A stretch of 64,000 bases of DNA from the NCBI GenBank assembly GCA_030374765.1, contig JARGXX010000080.1:992001-1056000 (forward strand). The letters are read 5' to 3'. The translations under genes were made by a program, and so were the position numbers. Below, one piece after another: positions 1 to 10,232 of the stretch (within the stretch, counting starts at the first letter, position 1; every line of letters starts with the position of its first letter). The DNA is from Agarophyton chilense. Its lineage: Eukaryota; Rhodophyta; Florideophyceae; Gracilariales; Gracilariaceae. The notes beneath the pieces were generated by a model that ran no database searches, was not told the DNA's origin, and saw only the letters and a list, made by a program, of their open reading frames with translations.

Positions 1-1
1 T

Positions 2-1177
2 AATACCGAACATTTGCACGAAACACGTCTGGATGTAATCCGGCAGCATAAATATTACGATGCGAAGACACGCCAAATGCTTCAAAACGAATCCAAACGT
101 CGAAACCCCGTTTCGCAGAAAGAATTGGAACGGCGCTCGCGCAACCAAACCAAAGTGCAAGAGTTGGCACAAGAAATGGCCAACATGAATAGAAACATAT
201 ATGCTGAGATGGATGCTATTGAAGTGGAGCGACTCGCCGTTGCAGACCGTGCCCTATCTGCTATGCTTCTTTTACAACGACACTACTTTGATGCGAATCC
301 ATTGAAAAGTATTATCGCCAAGGCTGATGAAATTGGTCTCGGTCACAGAGTTTTAATGCGTTCGGAACAGCGACCATGGATATCAACGGACAACGCTACT
401 CTCCCGAACGTAGCTACCCCTCAGAGCCCTCTACCAAATTCTGCATATCCACCGTACAGCCCGAGTGCAGGAGGCGCAGCGTTTCCTCGAGTAGACACTG
501 CCCCCACAGCACCACCACCAGATGATGGGTCGTCCGGATACGGTACTTCGTACTCACCGATGCCACAGCCCCCACCTCCGCCTCCACCTCCGCCTCCGCC
601 TCCATCTTCGTCAAATGCATATGGATCCCCGCGTCATACGAATGGTCCAACGAGCTATGCTATGCCGGCCACTTCTCAAAGCGCATCACGGCCTCCAGTT
701 CCTCTCGCTTCTACGCCCCAAACATCACATGGTTATAATGCGTATGTACAGGGTGCATCCCCTGTTACCAGTACAATCAATCCGAACGCTTATCGTCCAG
801 AGACCTCTCCGACATCGAATCAAATGGGCTACACGTTCCATCCACCTCAACCCGCGGGTGCGCCTTCGAATCAAACGAATTATCATTCTTCTTCGTCTGC
901 CACAGGCTATCATCACCCGCCGAGTTCGTATCCACCGACATCGTCACCTGTAGGATTTTCTGCACCAGCACCGCCGCCACCGCCGCCACCGCCGCCACCA
1001 CCAAGGTCTCCATCCACGAGTTATTCCGCCCCATATTCGGTACAAGCACGCACGGAAAATCAGCCGTCCCCCACTCCATCTCCACCACCCGCTCCACGTT
1101 TCGCGTACGAAACACCTGCAGGGGGGACTGAAACTTCTCAGAACGCTGCAGAAAAAAAAGGCCCAAATAGCTCTTGA
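2..1177 (+). CDS. BAR-like, proline-rich protein (C-terminal part, gene enters from the left)
   Basis: The frame is open to the window edge and there is no ATG near it, so the 5' end lies outside. The first ~100 residues are a charged helix rich in Arg, Gln and Glu, ending in a segment (ADRALSAMLLLQRHYFD) that resembles the last helix of a BAR domain of the FAM92/CIBAR or amphiphysin type. Such domains dimerise and bind curved membrane. The remaining ~280 residues are low-complexity Pro/Ser/Tyr/Gly with two pure proline runs of about a dozen residues, typical of SH3- or profilin-binding tails. It ends in TGA at 1175-1177. The proline-rich tail is clear; the BAR assignment is an inference from helix pattern only, and another coiled coil is possible. 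Confidence 0.6.
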   Translation, partial: NTEHLHETRLDVIRQHKYYDAKTRQMLQNESKRRNPVSQKELERRSRNQTKVQELAQEMANMNRNIYAEMDAIEVERLAVADRALSAMLLLQRHYFDANPLKSIIAKADEIGLGHRVLMRSEQRPWISTDNATLPNVATPQSPLPNSAYPPYSPSAGGAAFPRVDTAPTAPPPDDGSSGYGTSYSPMPQPPPPPPPPPPPPSSSNAYGSPRHTNGPTSYAMPATSQSASRPPVPLASTPQTSHGYNAYVQGASPVTSTINPNAYRPETSPTSNQMGYTFHPPQPAGAPSNQTNYHSSSSATGYHHPPSSYPPTSSPVGFSAPAPPPPPPPPPPPRSPSTSYSAPYSVQARTENQPSPTPSPPPAPRFAYETPAGGTETSQNAAEKKGPNSS

Positions 1178-1470
1178 TTCTTCATATTGTCAACGCCATT
1201 TTACTTGACATTGAAATAAGAAAGAACTTTCGTCGTTGCTTCAGTAGCTCTAGTTTAAGACTATATCACGAGACTCATACTTTCGTAAGCAGTAGTACAT
1301 CCTGATTTCGCACAGCCCTAGGCATCTACTGGGCTTACATTCGACCAGCAGCGCAACAGAAGTCGAGGGCATTCCTTTGAATAAACAATTACATTCTGTT
1401 GTCTTTGTTCCCCCAAGAAAATTCCTTTTACTGAGTGCTCTGTCACGTAGTTAGCTGATCGTCTTCGTCT
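1178..1470. other. Convergent 3' intergenic region with AATAAA
   Basis: This 293-bp gap lies between two tail-to-tail genes. AATAAA at 1380-1385 on the plus strand is a plausible poly(A) signal for the upstream gene. No coding signal is seen. Confidence 0.5.
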
Positions 1471-1986
1471 TCAATCGATGACAGTTATGACAACCGGTTT
1501 TTCCCCATCCTTCATTTCCCATGGCTTCCATTCTATCATGCGAGGAATCAGTTGAAGCTCGTCTTCGGCTTGCTCGATAACCTCTTCAATCTGGCCCACA
1601 TTCAATGTTTTCTCAATCTTATTGATATCTTGATTTTCGCTTATAATTCCCATTCGATAGTTGGTTATCTTTTCAACGTTAGCTCTGTACTTTGCAGTTT
1701 CTGGAATCTCATTCACCGCATCAAGAGTTTGTTTGTAGAGCTTGACAAGTGTCTAACACATTACATTTTGGATAACCAATCGGGCAGTTTTCAACTCGGA
1801 TGACACTGTTAGGACTGGTGTTGATTTGAGATAAAGCGCCGAAGTATTGGCCATAGGTTGAAATTGAATGCTTACCGCTCGTGGATCGTCACCCGCAGAG
1901 AGACCAACAGGCCCGGGTTCCCGAATCTGGGACGCAAATCTTCGCAGTGAAGGCGTGGACGCTCGTATTGCCAGTGTTCGAAGCAT
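1471..1986 (-). CDS. NDUFA5: NADH dehydrogenase (complex I) 1 alpha subcomplex subunit 5
   Basis: This is an accessory subunit of mitochondrial complex I, in the matrix arm, with no catalytic role of its own. There are two exons: 1986-1807 (60 codons) and 1752-1471, separated by a 54-nt GT-AG intron (1806-1753). Joining gives 153 residues in frame across the junction. Exon 1 encodes a mitochondrial presequence rich in Arg, Ser and Ala. Exon 2 carries the family hallmarks: LYKQTLDAVNEIPETAKYR, then GQIEEVIEQAEDEL, then IEWKPWE, which match the human order (EIPKNAAYR, GQLEEVILQAEHEL, REWKPWE). The protein is longer than human (116 aa) because of the presequence and linker, as in plants. The start is the first ATG and is followed directly by the leader. 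Confidence 0.93.
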
Positions 1987-2986
1987 GATAAGGTTTACGG
2001 ATGCCCGAGCAACCCCGGGTTGGCAACAAGGTGGTTGGGCACAACGGTGAAAAGTAGGATGTTGGGGAGAAGCTTTGGTTTAAACTAAACGTGGCCACGG
2101 AGTGGTGTCCATTTTTTTATGCTCCTCACTTGGCGCATGTTGTGAATCGCAGCCATCGGCGTGATTTAGATATCCTCCGTACGAAGGGTGGATACGAAAG
2201 ACGTCACCGTCGCTTCCAGGACTCAGAATGTAACAGATGGCGTATTAGGATTGAAGAGATGAGTTGCCTCTTCACTTGCAGGCCTGGTGTAGCAAGGTCT
2301 GCTTATGACTGCCGACTGCGGTCACTATTGTAAAGCTGCAGTGCATCTATCAAGAAAGACAGAAGTTTCGGCTGGCATCGCTAATCGGTAAACCAAAGCT
2401 AGCGAAACCAGAAGGTGGAATGGATATCAAATTGGTGTCTGATGTGAAAATGCCTCAAAGGTTTCGGCGACATGTGTAACGGCCTCTCGCCATTGTGCAA
2501 ACCCTGCTCCTCTTACGCAACAATAACCGTTATATTGTTTGAGAACTTCCCGTGAAATCTTTCCCATGTTTATACCCTTTTTTAGACATTGTTTTGGTGC
2601 GCTTTGTTCCGCAATCTATTACAGAGTCAAGTGTTTCGATCATGCTTGGCGGTATGCAGAAAAGTTTGCGTCTAAACATTGATTGAGACGTTATCAATAG
2701 ACCTGACTGTCGAAAGAACAGCAATCCATTTCTAGTCCGCGCTCAACGTTTTTGCTCCGACGTCCCGCAAAAGGCATGGAATTTGGAACAATGGGTTTGC
2801 AAAGCTATCCAGGAATGCGGCCCACTTGTTCAAGTCACGGTAAGCTTGTGTTGCACGCTCGTGTTGTACGCGTGTGTTGGCTATCTCACCACACCGAAGG
2901 TCATGTACGAAGCCATAGAAGTGATGATCATTTACAGAAGTTGGTATTAAGAATGAAGAATGATTCGCAAAGTCAAAAAGTGTGAT
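1987..2986. other. Intergenic region upstream of NDUFA5 and downstream of YKT6
   Basis: About 1 kb with only short unsupported frames. It should contain the NDUFA5 promoter (near 2.0-2.2 kb, minus strand) and the YKT6 3' end. I see no repeat, RNA gene or conserved coding segment. Confidence 0.4.
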
Positions 2987-3865
2987 TTACATCATGCTGC
3001 AGCAACTGTTTTGCTTCTTGGCGGTCTGTTTTGCAAGAAATCACAAGAGGAGAAGGCTGCGTTAGATAGCGCAAATTCAAAACCGTGAGACGATGCAGAG
3101 GTTGATGGAGAGAACGTACCTTGTAAAACCTGTGATATTAGTCGAAACACGTACGAAGGAAACGAAATTGAGAAAGGTTAGATAAGCATGAAAGCAAAGA
3201 GTAGACAGTGACAATTGCGTGCGAAAATGAAACGTACATTTTGGACTGTGCAGAAAGGTCGGTACTCTTCTCTACCAAGTTGTCAAGCTTGACGCCTCGT
3301 TCTAATACGCTATCAATTGTGTTGTGCAAAATAATCTTTGTTTCATCAAGGTCTTTCTGAATCTTCATGATTGCATCCGCCTCATGCGGATCCTGATACT
3401 TGCGGATCATTGGTTCAAGCGGAGGAAACGGCAATGAGTCCTTGGTTGAAAGCCATGTTGCTTCAGGATGGGCTTCCATAAAATCTTGTTGCAACTTCAT
3501 CAGTAGCGTGAAAGCTACGCGCGAAGGATATTCTTTATCACAGACGGCGATGGCGGCCAACCCGTTTGAACGAACGTGCACGTGAACGAGATAGCCTTCA
3601 TGTTCGACAGAGCTTCTTTGACCAAGCTGGACGCGCTTGCCAACAGTCCTTGATATAAAAGTAGCGAATTGTTTGACGCTTCGAAACGCAAGGGCAAAAA
3701 GGTGAGCGGATGGAAGACGGAAACACACAAGAGAAAAAATGGTAGATGAACGTACCTTTCACGCTGAAAGAAGTTAAAGTCGTCGAGCATGTAGGCCGCG
3801 GCCAGAGTAGTGGCTTCAGCTTCTTGTGGCAAAGCGCGCAGCAAAATGAGCGAAAGAATCTTCAT
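2987..3865 (-). CDS. YKT6: R-SNARE YKT6 (four exons, one of 10 nt)
   Basis: YKT6 is a lipid-anchored R-SNARE acting in ER-Golgi, endosomal and autophagosomal fusion. Exons are 3865-3756, 3678-3238, 3129-3120 and 3025-2987, with GT-AG introns of 77, 108 and 94 nt. The parts sum to 600 nt, giving 199 residues. An N-terminal longin domain starts MKILSLILLRALP and reaches residue ~130 (SVKQFATFISRTV, DKEYPSRVAFTLL). The SNARE motif follows, with DETKIILHNTIDSVLERG and the zero-layer Arg in that stretch. The end is MFYKTAKKQNSCCSMM: a CCSMM tail gives the CaaX Cys for farnesylation and the preceding palmitoylated Cys, as in yeast and human. Without the 10-nt exon the conserved FYK is lost and the frame changes. 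The ATG at 3865 begins exactly where the family begins. Confidence 0.96.
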
Positions 3866-4163
3866 ATTGCGTTTCAACGAAAAACGAAACGACCAAAGTG
3901 AAGAGCATACAAAAGAGTAGAGGCGGTGTAGATAAAGTCGACGCAGACCGTGTTTAGCAACAGAAGGACGAGGGAGGGTGCGGCAGTGAGGCGGCGCACA
4001 CACACACAAGCACCAACTGTGGTGTCAGGACAGCGCGTAACAGTGGCTTACAGCCACGCCGCACACGCGACTCAGCAACCACCAATACCACAGCTTTACT
4101 CCAATGACGGCCATTGGGTGGCGATTGCTTCGTAGAGTTACCTTGGTAGCTACTAGCTAGATA
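3866..4163 (-). promoter_or_regulatory. Likely YKT6 promoter region
   Basis: 298 bp between the YKT6 start codon and the next gene's stop. It contains an inverted repeat GTGGCT-TAC-AGCCAC at 4043-4057 and a short CA run at 3996-4006. No TATA box stands out. That this is the promoter is an inference from position. Confidence 0.35.
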
Positions 4164-4673
4164 CTACAAGTCCGGCACGCTAATGATGGGCAGCGTATCC
4201 ACTCCGCCCACCGCCCATACGGCCAGCACTAGCGCCATTACGCCCAAGCTTATCCACAGAATCCAGTTCTGCGCATATGGCCGAACAACCTCCTCCCGCA
4301 GCTTGTCCTTCAACTGCTGGTCAATCTGCGATGCGTCCCGACGTTCATCAGTAGTAGCTTCAGACTGTGCCGAAGTAGCATCCATCCAGTAATCCTCGCC
4401 GGATTCTGGCGGCGCCTCTCGACGTACTAGGGGAATCGACTCTAGTCTGTCCCAGTCCACGGGGTCGTCGTCGTCGCGGCGTCTGCGTCGACGTCGCATC
4501 GGCTTCGGCGGCGAGTTTCGTCTTCGCTGCGACTCTGTGCGCAGTTTGGTGGGGTCATTCGGCGGTGTGACCGAGCAGCAAACTGTGTATGAAGCGCGGC
4601 GAGACACAGCACCCGTCCTGGTCAGAGACGGTGACCAAGGAGACGAAACAAATGCGCAATACGTGCCCAGCAT
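4164..4673 (-). CDS. Small plastid-type single-pass membrane protein
   Basis: 169 residues from an ATG. The N-terminus (residues 1-40) is rich in Ser, Thr, Arg and Ala with few acids, like a plastid transit peptide. A run of seven arginines followed by four aspartates lies near residue 60-70. The C-terminal third contains LKDKLREEVVRPYAQNW, one membrane helix (about residues 137-157) and the end DTLPIISVPDL. A charged helix, PY..NW, one TM helix and a PDL-type end resembles conserved, poorly characterised plastid proteins of plants and algae, but I cannot name the family. It is divergent from the cryptochrome gene, with a 373-bp shared upstream region. Its presence supports a photosynthetic host. 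Confidence 0.65.
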   Translation of the reverse strand: MLGTYCAFVSSPWSPSLTRTGAVSRRASYTVCCSVTPPNDPTKLRTESQRRRNSPPKPMRRRRRRRDDDDPVDWDRLESIPLVRREAPPESGEDYWMDATSAQSEATTDERRDASQIDQQLKDKLREEVVRPYAQNWILWISLGVMALVLAVWAVGGVDTLPIISVPDL

Positions 4674-5046
4674 TGTGCGGAAGGAAATCCCCCTTTTCGT
4701 ACGAGTGGTGTTAGTGGCAACTGTTTACGAAATGCGAAGCGCCAGTGTTGCTACTCTTCATGCTTTGGTAACTAGTAGATAATTATTACCCAACCGAAAT
4801 GTGCGCGCAACACGAATCGAAACGCCTCAAACACAACCGGCGCACCATGGCTTTCGCGCCACGTGTCCAGCGCATGCGTTTCGGCTCAAATCTCGCCACC
4901 CCGCATCTGTGTGCTGGCGCCATCCGTTCCCCCGATTGTCCGCCTCCTAAAAGTTCTCGCCGTCCTCGTTCGGCTCCTCGCTTCCTTTCAAAAAGACTCG
5001 CTACTCATCCCGTTGTCGTTGCGCAGGCAAACGTAAAGTGTTTCAA
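4674..5046. promoter_or_regulatory. Shared upstream region of a divergent gene pair
   Basis: 373 bp separate two divergent start codons (4673 minus, 5047 plus). A plus-strand frame from 4799 is open through this region and could hold an alternative 5' exon of the cryptochrome gene, but nothing in it is conserved that I recognise. No TATA box is evident. Confidence 0.35.
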
Positions 5047-6267
5047 ATGTCACCCTCATCTACTACCGGCTTCGTTGTCTCTACGACTACTGCGCGCGCG
5101 CGCGTATCTCTACCAGGTGCGTCGCGCACGCCCTTACCCGTTGGCCTGCCACCCTTGGCGAGTGTGAGATCTGTGCCCGTCTCGGTTGCGCCCAATTTAG
5201 CCACCAAACTCGCCCCAATTCGTCAATCTGCCGCCTTTTTTGATGATGGCGCCTTGGGGAAGGATTTGGAAAAGGTTGTTGTCTTGTTTCGTTCCGATTT
5301 GAGACTTGATGATCACCCGGCTCTCTCCTTTGCGTTGGAGGATGCCAAGGATGTGGTGCCTGTGTATTGCTTTGATCCGAGGCATTTCGGGAAGACTACT
5401 TATGGTTTTCAGAAAACTGGAAAATACAGGGCACAGTTCTTGATTGAGAGCGTGGAAGACCTGAGGAAGTCTTTGCGTGCCAAAGGCAGTGACCTTATTG
5501 TGCGCATTGGACACCCAGAAAAGCTCATTCCGGAATTGTGCCGCTCCATGAGTTGTCGCAATGTGTTTGTGCATAAGGAGGTGACTCATGAAGAGCAACA
5601 AGTTGAAGTTGCATTGGAAGAAGCCCTCAAAAAGAACGGAGCCCAATTGTCCACCTTCTGGGCGAATACCCTGTATCATGAGGATGACCTTCCTTTCCCG
5701 ATCCACGACATCCCAGATGTGTACTCCGACTTTCGCGAAGCCGTTCAGAAGTCAGGTACCATCCGCACGCCGTTGCACACGCCTGACTCTTTCCCCTCTC
5801 TCCCCAATGGGCTAAAGCCGGGAGATATTCCCACTCTTGGCCAACTTGGCATCGACGACAACCCGCTCACAAGCAAGTTCAGCCCCCACAAGACGGCCAC
5901 CAACGGAATTTCTTCCGTAACGGGAGGTGAAACCGAAGCTATGTTGCGCGTGCAGGCGTATGTAGACGAAAGCAAGCGTTATGATGCTGCGCTTTCCCCG
6001 AGAGCCCAAGTTACGTCTCATCTTGGAGCTGACTTTTCGTGTCGCATCTCTCCGTGGTTGGCACTTGGATGCATTTCGCCCCGAAGGATCTTTGATGAAA
6101 TGAAAAAGGCTTCCAAAAGACCACACACTCTGGCTTCTTCCACTACGTATTTTGAACTGGTGTGGCGGGATTTCTTTAGATATATCACTGCCAAATACTC
6201 TGGCAAGAGAAATGCCGCTACTGCACGCAGTGCTAATATGTCGCAGAGAGTTCCTGCGCGTTCATAG
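5047..6267 (+). CDS. CRY-DASH: Cryptochrome-DASH / photolyase-family protein, C-terminally truncated
   Basis: Photolyase-family flavoprotein; CRY-DASH members bind FAD and MTHF and repair CPDs in single-stranded or looped DNA, usually in plastids or mitochondria. I take the ATG at 5047. Residues 1-75 are a Ser/Thr/Ala/Pro leader, probably a plastid transit peptide. The alpha/beta photolyase domain follows: VVLFRSDLRLDDHPAL, then the DASH signature KTGKYRAQFLIESVEDLR, then VFVHKEVTHEE. The start of the FAD domain is present (RISPWLALGCISPRRIF, YFELVWRDFFRYITAKYSGK). The reading frame then ends after 21 more residues. The usual FAD-binding half (the WxxGxTGxPxVDAxMRE and SNRxRQ motifs) is absent in frame and I do not find it downstream to about 7.1 kb. 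The gene is either broken or uses an unrecognised distal exon. Confidence 0.85.
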   Translation: MSPSSTTGFVVSTTTARARVSLPGASRTPLPVGLPPLASVRSVPVSVAPNLATKLAPIRQSAAFFDDGALGKDLEKVVVLFRSDLRLDDHPALSFALEDAKDVVPVYCFDPRHFGKTTYGFQKTGKYRAQFLIESVEDLRKSLRAKGSDLIVRIGHPEKLIPELCRSMSCRNVFVHKEVTHEEQQVEVALEEALKKNGAQLSTFWANTLYHEDDLPFPIHDIPDVYSDFREAVQKSGTIRTPLHTPDSFPSLPNGLKPGDIPTLGQLGIDDNPLTSKFSPHKTATNGISSVTGGETEAMLRVQAYVDESKRYDAALSPRAQVTSHLGADFSCRISPWLALGCISPRRIFDEMKKASKRPHTLASSTTYFELVWRDFFRYITAKYSGKRNAATARSANMSQRVPARS

Positions 6268-7133
6268 ATGGTTTCTTCTTTTCGGGTTTGCATGTGTGGT
6301 GCCTTGATGCCAAGTGTGCAGATTCCTACAGTGTGTGGTTGAGCAACATGATATCTATCGATACCTATCTTCTTGTAATTGGTGAAGACGCGAGGTTCTT
6401 GTGGATTATAGTTCACCAAGCAGTTGCTCTCTTCGGAGCATTTGAGTGGTCTAGATCACGATACTACTGTACTGCGAACGTTGTGTTTAGGTGTCCAGTA
6501 GGAGTGTTGGGCACGGGCGAGATTGCTACCCTTCACCTACCTTGGCCGAGATTTGTTCACATTTCATGGCGTTCATGTGTGTTGTGGAAGGCGAGCGTCC
6601 CCTTATTAAACCAGACACACTTGCAAGATGTCTAGCACTATTTACTGTAGTACAGTAGTAGATGGTAGGATTCCTTTTTATACCGAGGCAGCAATCCACA
6701 CTGTTGGCGTAATTCGTGGTTCGCAGGCATTCCATGATCATAAGCCAAATGTTGCTGTCCACTAGGATTTCCTTCAACCAACTCCGTCGCCATCTCGGGT
6801 TCGTAACGTCGCCAACCACTCAGGTAAGAGCGACTTCCAGCTTTGCCGACACCCAGCTGCTCGATAGGGGATTCGTATCACGTTGCACTGCCTATTAAGG
6901 ATTTCGCACACTTTGTGTTTTATGGAACAGCGTATATTAACATGTTGTTACCATTGCCCGTGTAACTCGGGGGTAAAGAACAAGTCGCGAATTTGTTGTA
7001 GAGGGGTTTCAATGCAGTGACATCCTTTTGTACCAGGAGCTGCACGGACGATACACGTAGCAGCAAAATGATGTCGAAAGTACCTTCTTCCCCCCAGCTA
7101 AGTAGCTTTTGTCTTTCCCGCTATTGGCCTTAT
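6268..7133. other. Intergenic region after the truncated cryptochrome
   Basis: I read this 866-bp stretch in the plus-strand frames for the missing cryptochrome half and did not find it. Short frames only, with no repeat or RNA gene seen. The 3' ends of two convergent genes fall here. Confidence 0.4.
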
Positions 7134-8135
7134 TCATATAGATGCAGCTAGTAGAGGGTACGTTTGTGCCGAAACAAGCTTCTGCTTTCTATCCGAATCA
7201 CATCCCTCGAGCCTAAGAGATGGGTACTTGAGCGCTTTGCCGTAGAAAAGAGCTTTCTTTCTGTAAGCTTCAAGGCGAACGAGTACAGAGTCCGGTATAC
7301 ATGCAATGTAGCTGCAATAAGAAAGATCAAGAACCTGTAATTGAGGCAATCGTTCCCCCATATCAGATGGTAATACTTTTGGAATGAAACGGCTTTTTGA
7401 CAAGTCAAGGCACCGGAGTTTCTTGAGGGCGAAAATGCTTTCTGGGAAGATTTCATACGGACAAGAACTGAGGTTGAGTCTGAGCAATCCGGGACAACTA
7501 CGAAGGGCGTCGTTAAAATCACGTAGTTGAGGCTTAAATTGAGGACAAAAGTTGATGTTGAGCTGTTTCAAATCACGGAAATGCCACAAATGCTTCATGG
7601 ATGAAATGGAGCAATGGCAGGCTGCAAAGCGTTTGACAGATGTGAATTGAACCGGATCGCAAGCATATCTAAATTCTCGGCTCTTTAAACGACTGGTATT
7701 TTTCCATTCATTCCACAATGGTTGTACCTGGCTACACCTCTTTCGCATCAAGAGATGGGTTGAATGTCGAAGCTGGGGCGTTCCTCCGTCTAAACCTGCC
7801 AGACGAGCATTTTGTAGATCTGCAATGGTCATTTGCTCGAATATCTTCTGTTGAATATCGTGGCCCAAAGTAACCCAACGAAAAACACATGGAGTGCTGG
7901 TTTGACTGCTGACGAATGCTTGAATTTGGCTGAGTAAATGCTGTGGACGACGTTTTGTTTGAAAGCGCAGTGCTTGAGAGCAGGACTTTCTCACCTTCTT
8001 CAATTTCGGAATCAATTCCAAATGGCGCAGAAATTGGGTCCTTTTTTCCTTGACGTTGATCTCCATAACTTGGTTACAAATCCTGAGCAAAGCACATTCT
8101 TCGTTGGGGTTTTGACCAAAGTCCGTCGCCTTCAA
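7134..8135 (-). CDS. Leucine-rich-repeat protein, F-box-like
   Basis: About 333 residues. Residues ~85-125 (VTLGHDIQQKIFEQMTIADL) resemble an F-box helix pair. From residue ~190 come cysteine-containing leucine-rich repeats of the F-box/AMN1 style (LKQLNINFCPQFK, LLRLNLSSCPYEIF, LRCLDLSKSRFI, LQVLDLSYCSYIACIP), with a period of about 23-27 residues. Such proteins often recruit substrates to SCF ubiquitin ligases. The start is unsure: the open frame begins with TTG at 8135, the first in-frame ATG is at residue 23, and an in-frame stop lies a short way upstream, so a 5' exon ending at an AG near 8140-8155 is possible. The LRRs are clear; the F-box call is an inference. Confidence 0.7.
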   Translation of the reverse strand: MKATDFGQNPNEECALLRICNQVMEINVKEKRTQFLRHLELIPKLKKVRKSCSQALRFQTKRRPQHLLSQIQAFVSSQTSTPCVFRWVTLGHDIQQKIFEQMTIADLQNARLAGLDGGTPQLRHSTHLLMRKRCSQVQPLWNEWKNTSRLKSREFRYACDPVQFTSVKRFAACHCSISSMKHLWHFRDLKQLNINFCPQFKPQLRDFNDALRSCPGLLRLNLSSCPYEIFPESIFALKKLRCLDLSKSRFIPKVLPSDMGERLPQLQVLDLSYCSYIACIPDSVLVRLEAYRKKALFYGKALKYPSLRLEGCDSDRKQKLVSAQTYPLLAASI

Positions 8136-8193
8136 GAAACCCCTGCTCTTAGTATGGAAGAATCAGCCGCCCAAGAATATCCCGAACGTTAAT

Positions 8194-8239
8194 GTCACGC
8201 GTGACTGACGATTTGCCAACTGTTAAAAGTCACGTGACT
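8194..8239. promoter_or_regulatory. Two palindromic CACG-type motifs upstream of the LRR gene
   Basis: GTCACGCGTGAC at 8194-8205 and AGTCACGTGACT at 8228-8239 are perfect 12-bp palindromes. The second contains TCACGTGA, a classic bHLH/bZIP (E-box/G-box) site, and runs into ATAAAA. They lie 59-104 bp upstream of the LRR frame on the minus strand. Confidence 0.45.
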
Positions 8240-10232
8240 ATAAAATGAATCAAAAGCCAACTGGGCACGATTGCGCCCTGTGGATGGAAGGGGGTCAGAG
8301 CGATGCGCAGTTGGCAGGAGTCTCATGTTTTGTTTTGTATTTTCTTTTCATCGGTCGCTGAGCAATGCTTGACCGAAAAGAGATGACGACGGCAGCGTTG
8401 CTCGAAGAATTCGTGATGGTGTGCTGCCTTCTTCTAGGAGACAACATTCCACCTGTTTTGATGCGCTTTTGATCCAGGTTCATCTGAGCCAAAGCAGGTC
8501 GACGTCTGTGAGTGTGATGTCCCCAGGAAAGCTCGCCTCATCCCGGCATTCAAATGAATCTCCTTTAATCTTCGATCTCTCTCTCTCTCTTCTGTGATTT
8601 TCATAGTGTTGTGAGTCCTTCGCAAGCTAGCGATATCGATACTCATAGCGTCAACACAGCATCTTTCATCTGTCGATAGAAAAGTATATTCCTAATTGTT
8701 ATTGGCTGAGCTACAGTTGTTTCCTTACTTATTCTGAGACAGAGCGCTCTTGCTTGTTTATTCCTTGTGGGATGGAATCTATTGTCTCTCAGTAAACTAT
8801 CTATTGTTAAGCATTCGACCTGTGTCGGTGTTCCCGTTGTTTCTCGCTCGTCGCTCCTGTGAGCAGGTATTGGACCAGCATTCTTCATCCAGAGCATCAA
8901 GTGTCATGCTTCTGTCGACAGATACCCTACCTTTCGTTGAATAGAAGATGTTGATGATCAATGCATCGTTTACCAACGAAAGAGCCAAACAATATCACAA
9001 ACTTATACATCCATCATGAAACAAAAACATTCCAACCCTCCTCAATCACCCAATCCAAGATATGAAATGATTTTTCTCTTCTCCTTTTCCTTTCGAGTGC
9101 AGTAGCTTTGGTGCAACGTAGCATAGAACACTTGTCCAAAAAAAACCTTCTACTCTGTATCACTATGCAAGCCAGAGCACTATCAGACCATTTCCAAAAA
9201 AAATTCATAAAAGCACTTACCACATGTTTCTACTATGAAACATCATAATCCACCGCCAAAAACTTACAAGTCTTCAGATCCCGATGACAAGTGTCACGCT
9301 CTCTGGTGGGTTTGCTCTGGGAACAATAAGGAATTTCTGATGAAAAGAAATCACTCGTTCAATTCTGCTAGACTCGGTTCGATATTCACAAGAATTCATC
9401 TCCCGATTCACACAAGGCCTTCTTTAGTCCATCAATCCACGGTTTTCAATGAATAAAAATCATTCACGCATTGCTTCTGTCTCAAATTTCATACAGTTGT
9501 AGTGGTCTGCCAACGTCATTTTTGAGGCGCTATCATCCCCCAAGTCCATAACTCCAAATGATTTCCATCGTTTGAAAACTAAACGTTGAGCTTTTCTTCT
9601 CCCTTACTTCCGACCTTTCCTGCCCAGAACCTTACTAAACTGAAACGCAAATTCATGCTCGGTTCTACGATGACCTAGACAGTGTTGTTCCTGATTTGCT
9701 TTTGCCTCCCTGGTTAAGCGTACCCATCTTTCCGATATTGTCAATTGCATCGATGAAGATGGGAGAGATATACATCAGGAGATATTCGGAACAGTTCTTG
9801 GGTTGGAACAGCGCTCTTTGAAGCCCTATATTTTGGAGGGAATCTGGACATCGTCGCCGTCGTCCGTCAGAGTTACGAAAATGTGATATACATTTTTACT
9901 GTATTCACATTAAGCGCGAAAAAGACTGTTTTACGGCGTTTCTCTCGCAGTTTGAAAAAGGTTGGGATAACTGGGGCGTACCCGCTCAGCCACATGGCTG
10001 TCGGAAGGCCTAGCTAAACTTGCAAATATCCGTCACCTGACAATACCAAAAGACATTATTGAAAAGGTCTTCGTTTATGTTACGTTCACCTTCAAAACAT
10101 GCCACAATACTAATAAAAGCCAACCTCACTTGCGATTTGACATGACAAAAAACCACATGCGTAATTCTATATCATTCTCAATGCCACTGTATGTGTGTTT
10201 CTTCCAAAATTATTTCGGAGTTATTGATTTCT
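8240..10232. other. Long intergenic stretch, no gene supported
   Basis: Nearly 2 kb of AT-rich DNA with scattered short frames. A CT microsatellite lies at about 8577-8592. Some plus-strand segments near 9.65-9.98 kb translate for 30-50 codons without stops, but no family is recognisable. Confidence 0.4.

Noticed and set aside
4799-5167. 122-codon plus-strand ORF before CRY-DASH
   Set aside because: Overlaps the CRY-DASH start in another frame; at most a leader or alternative first exon, with no evidence for a separate gene.
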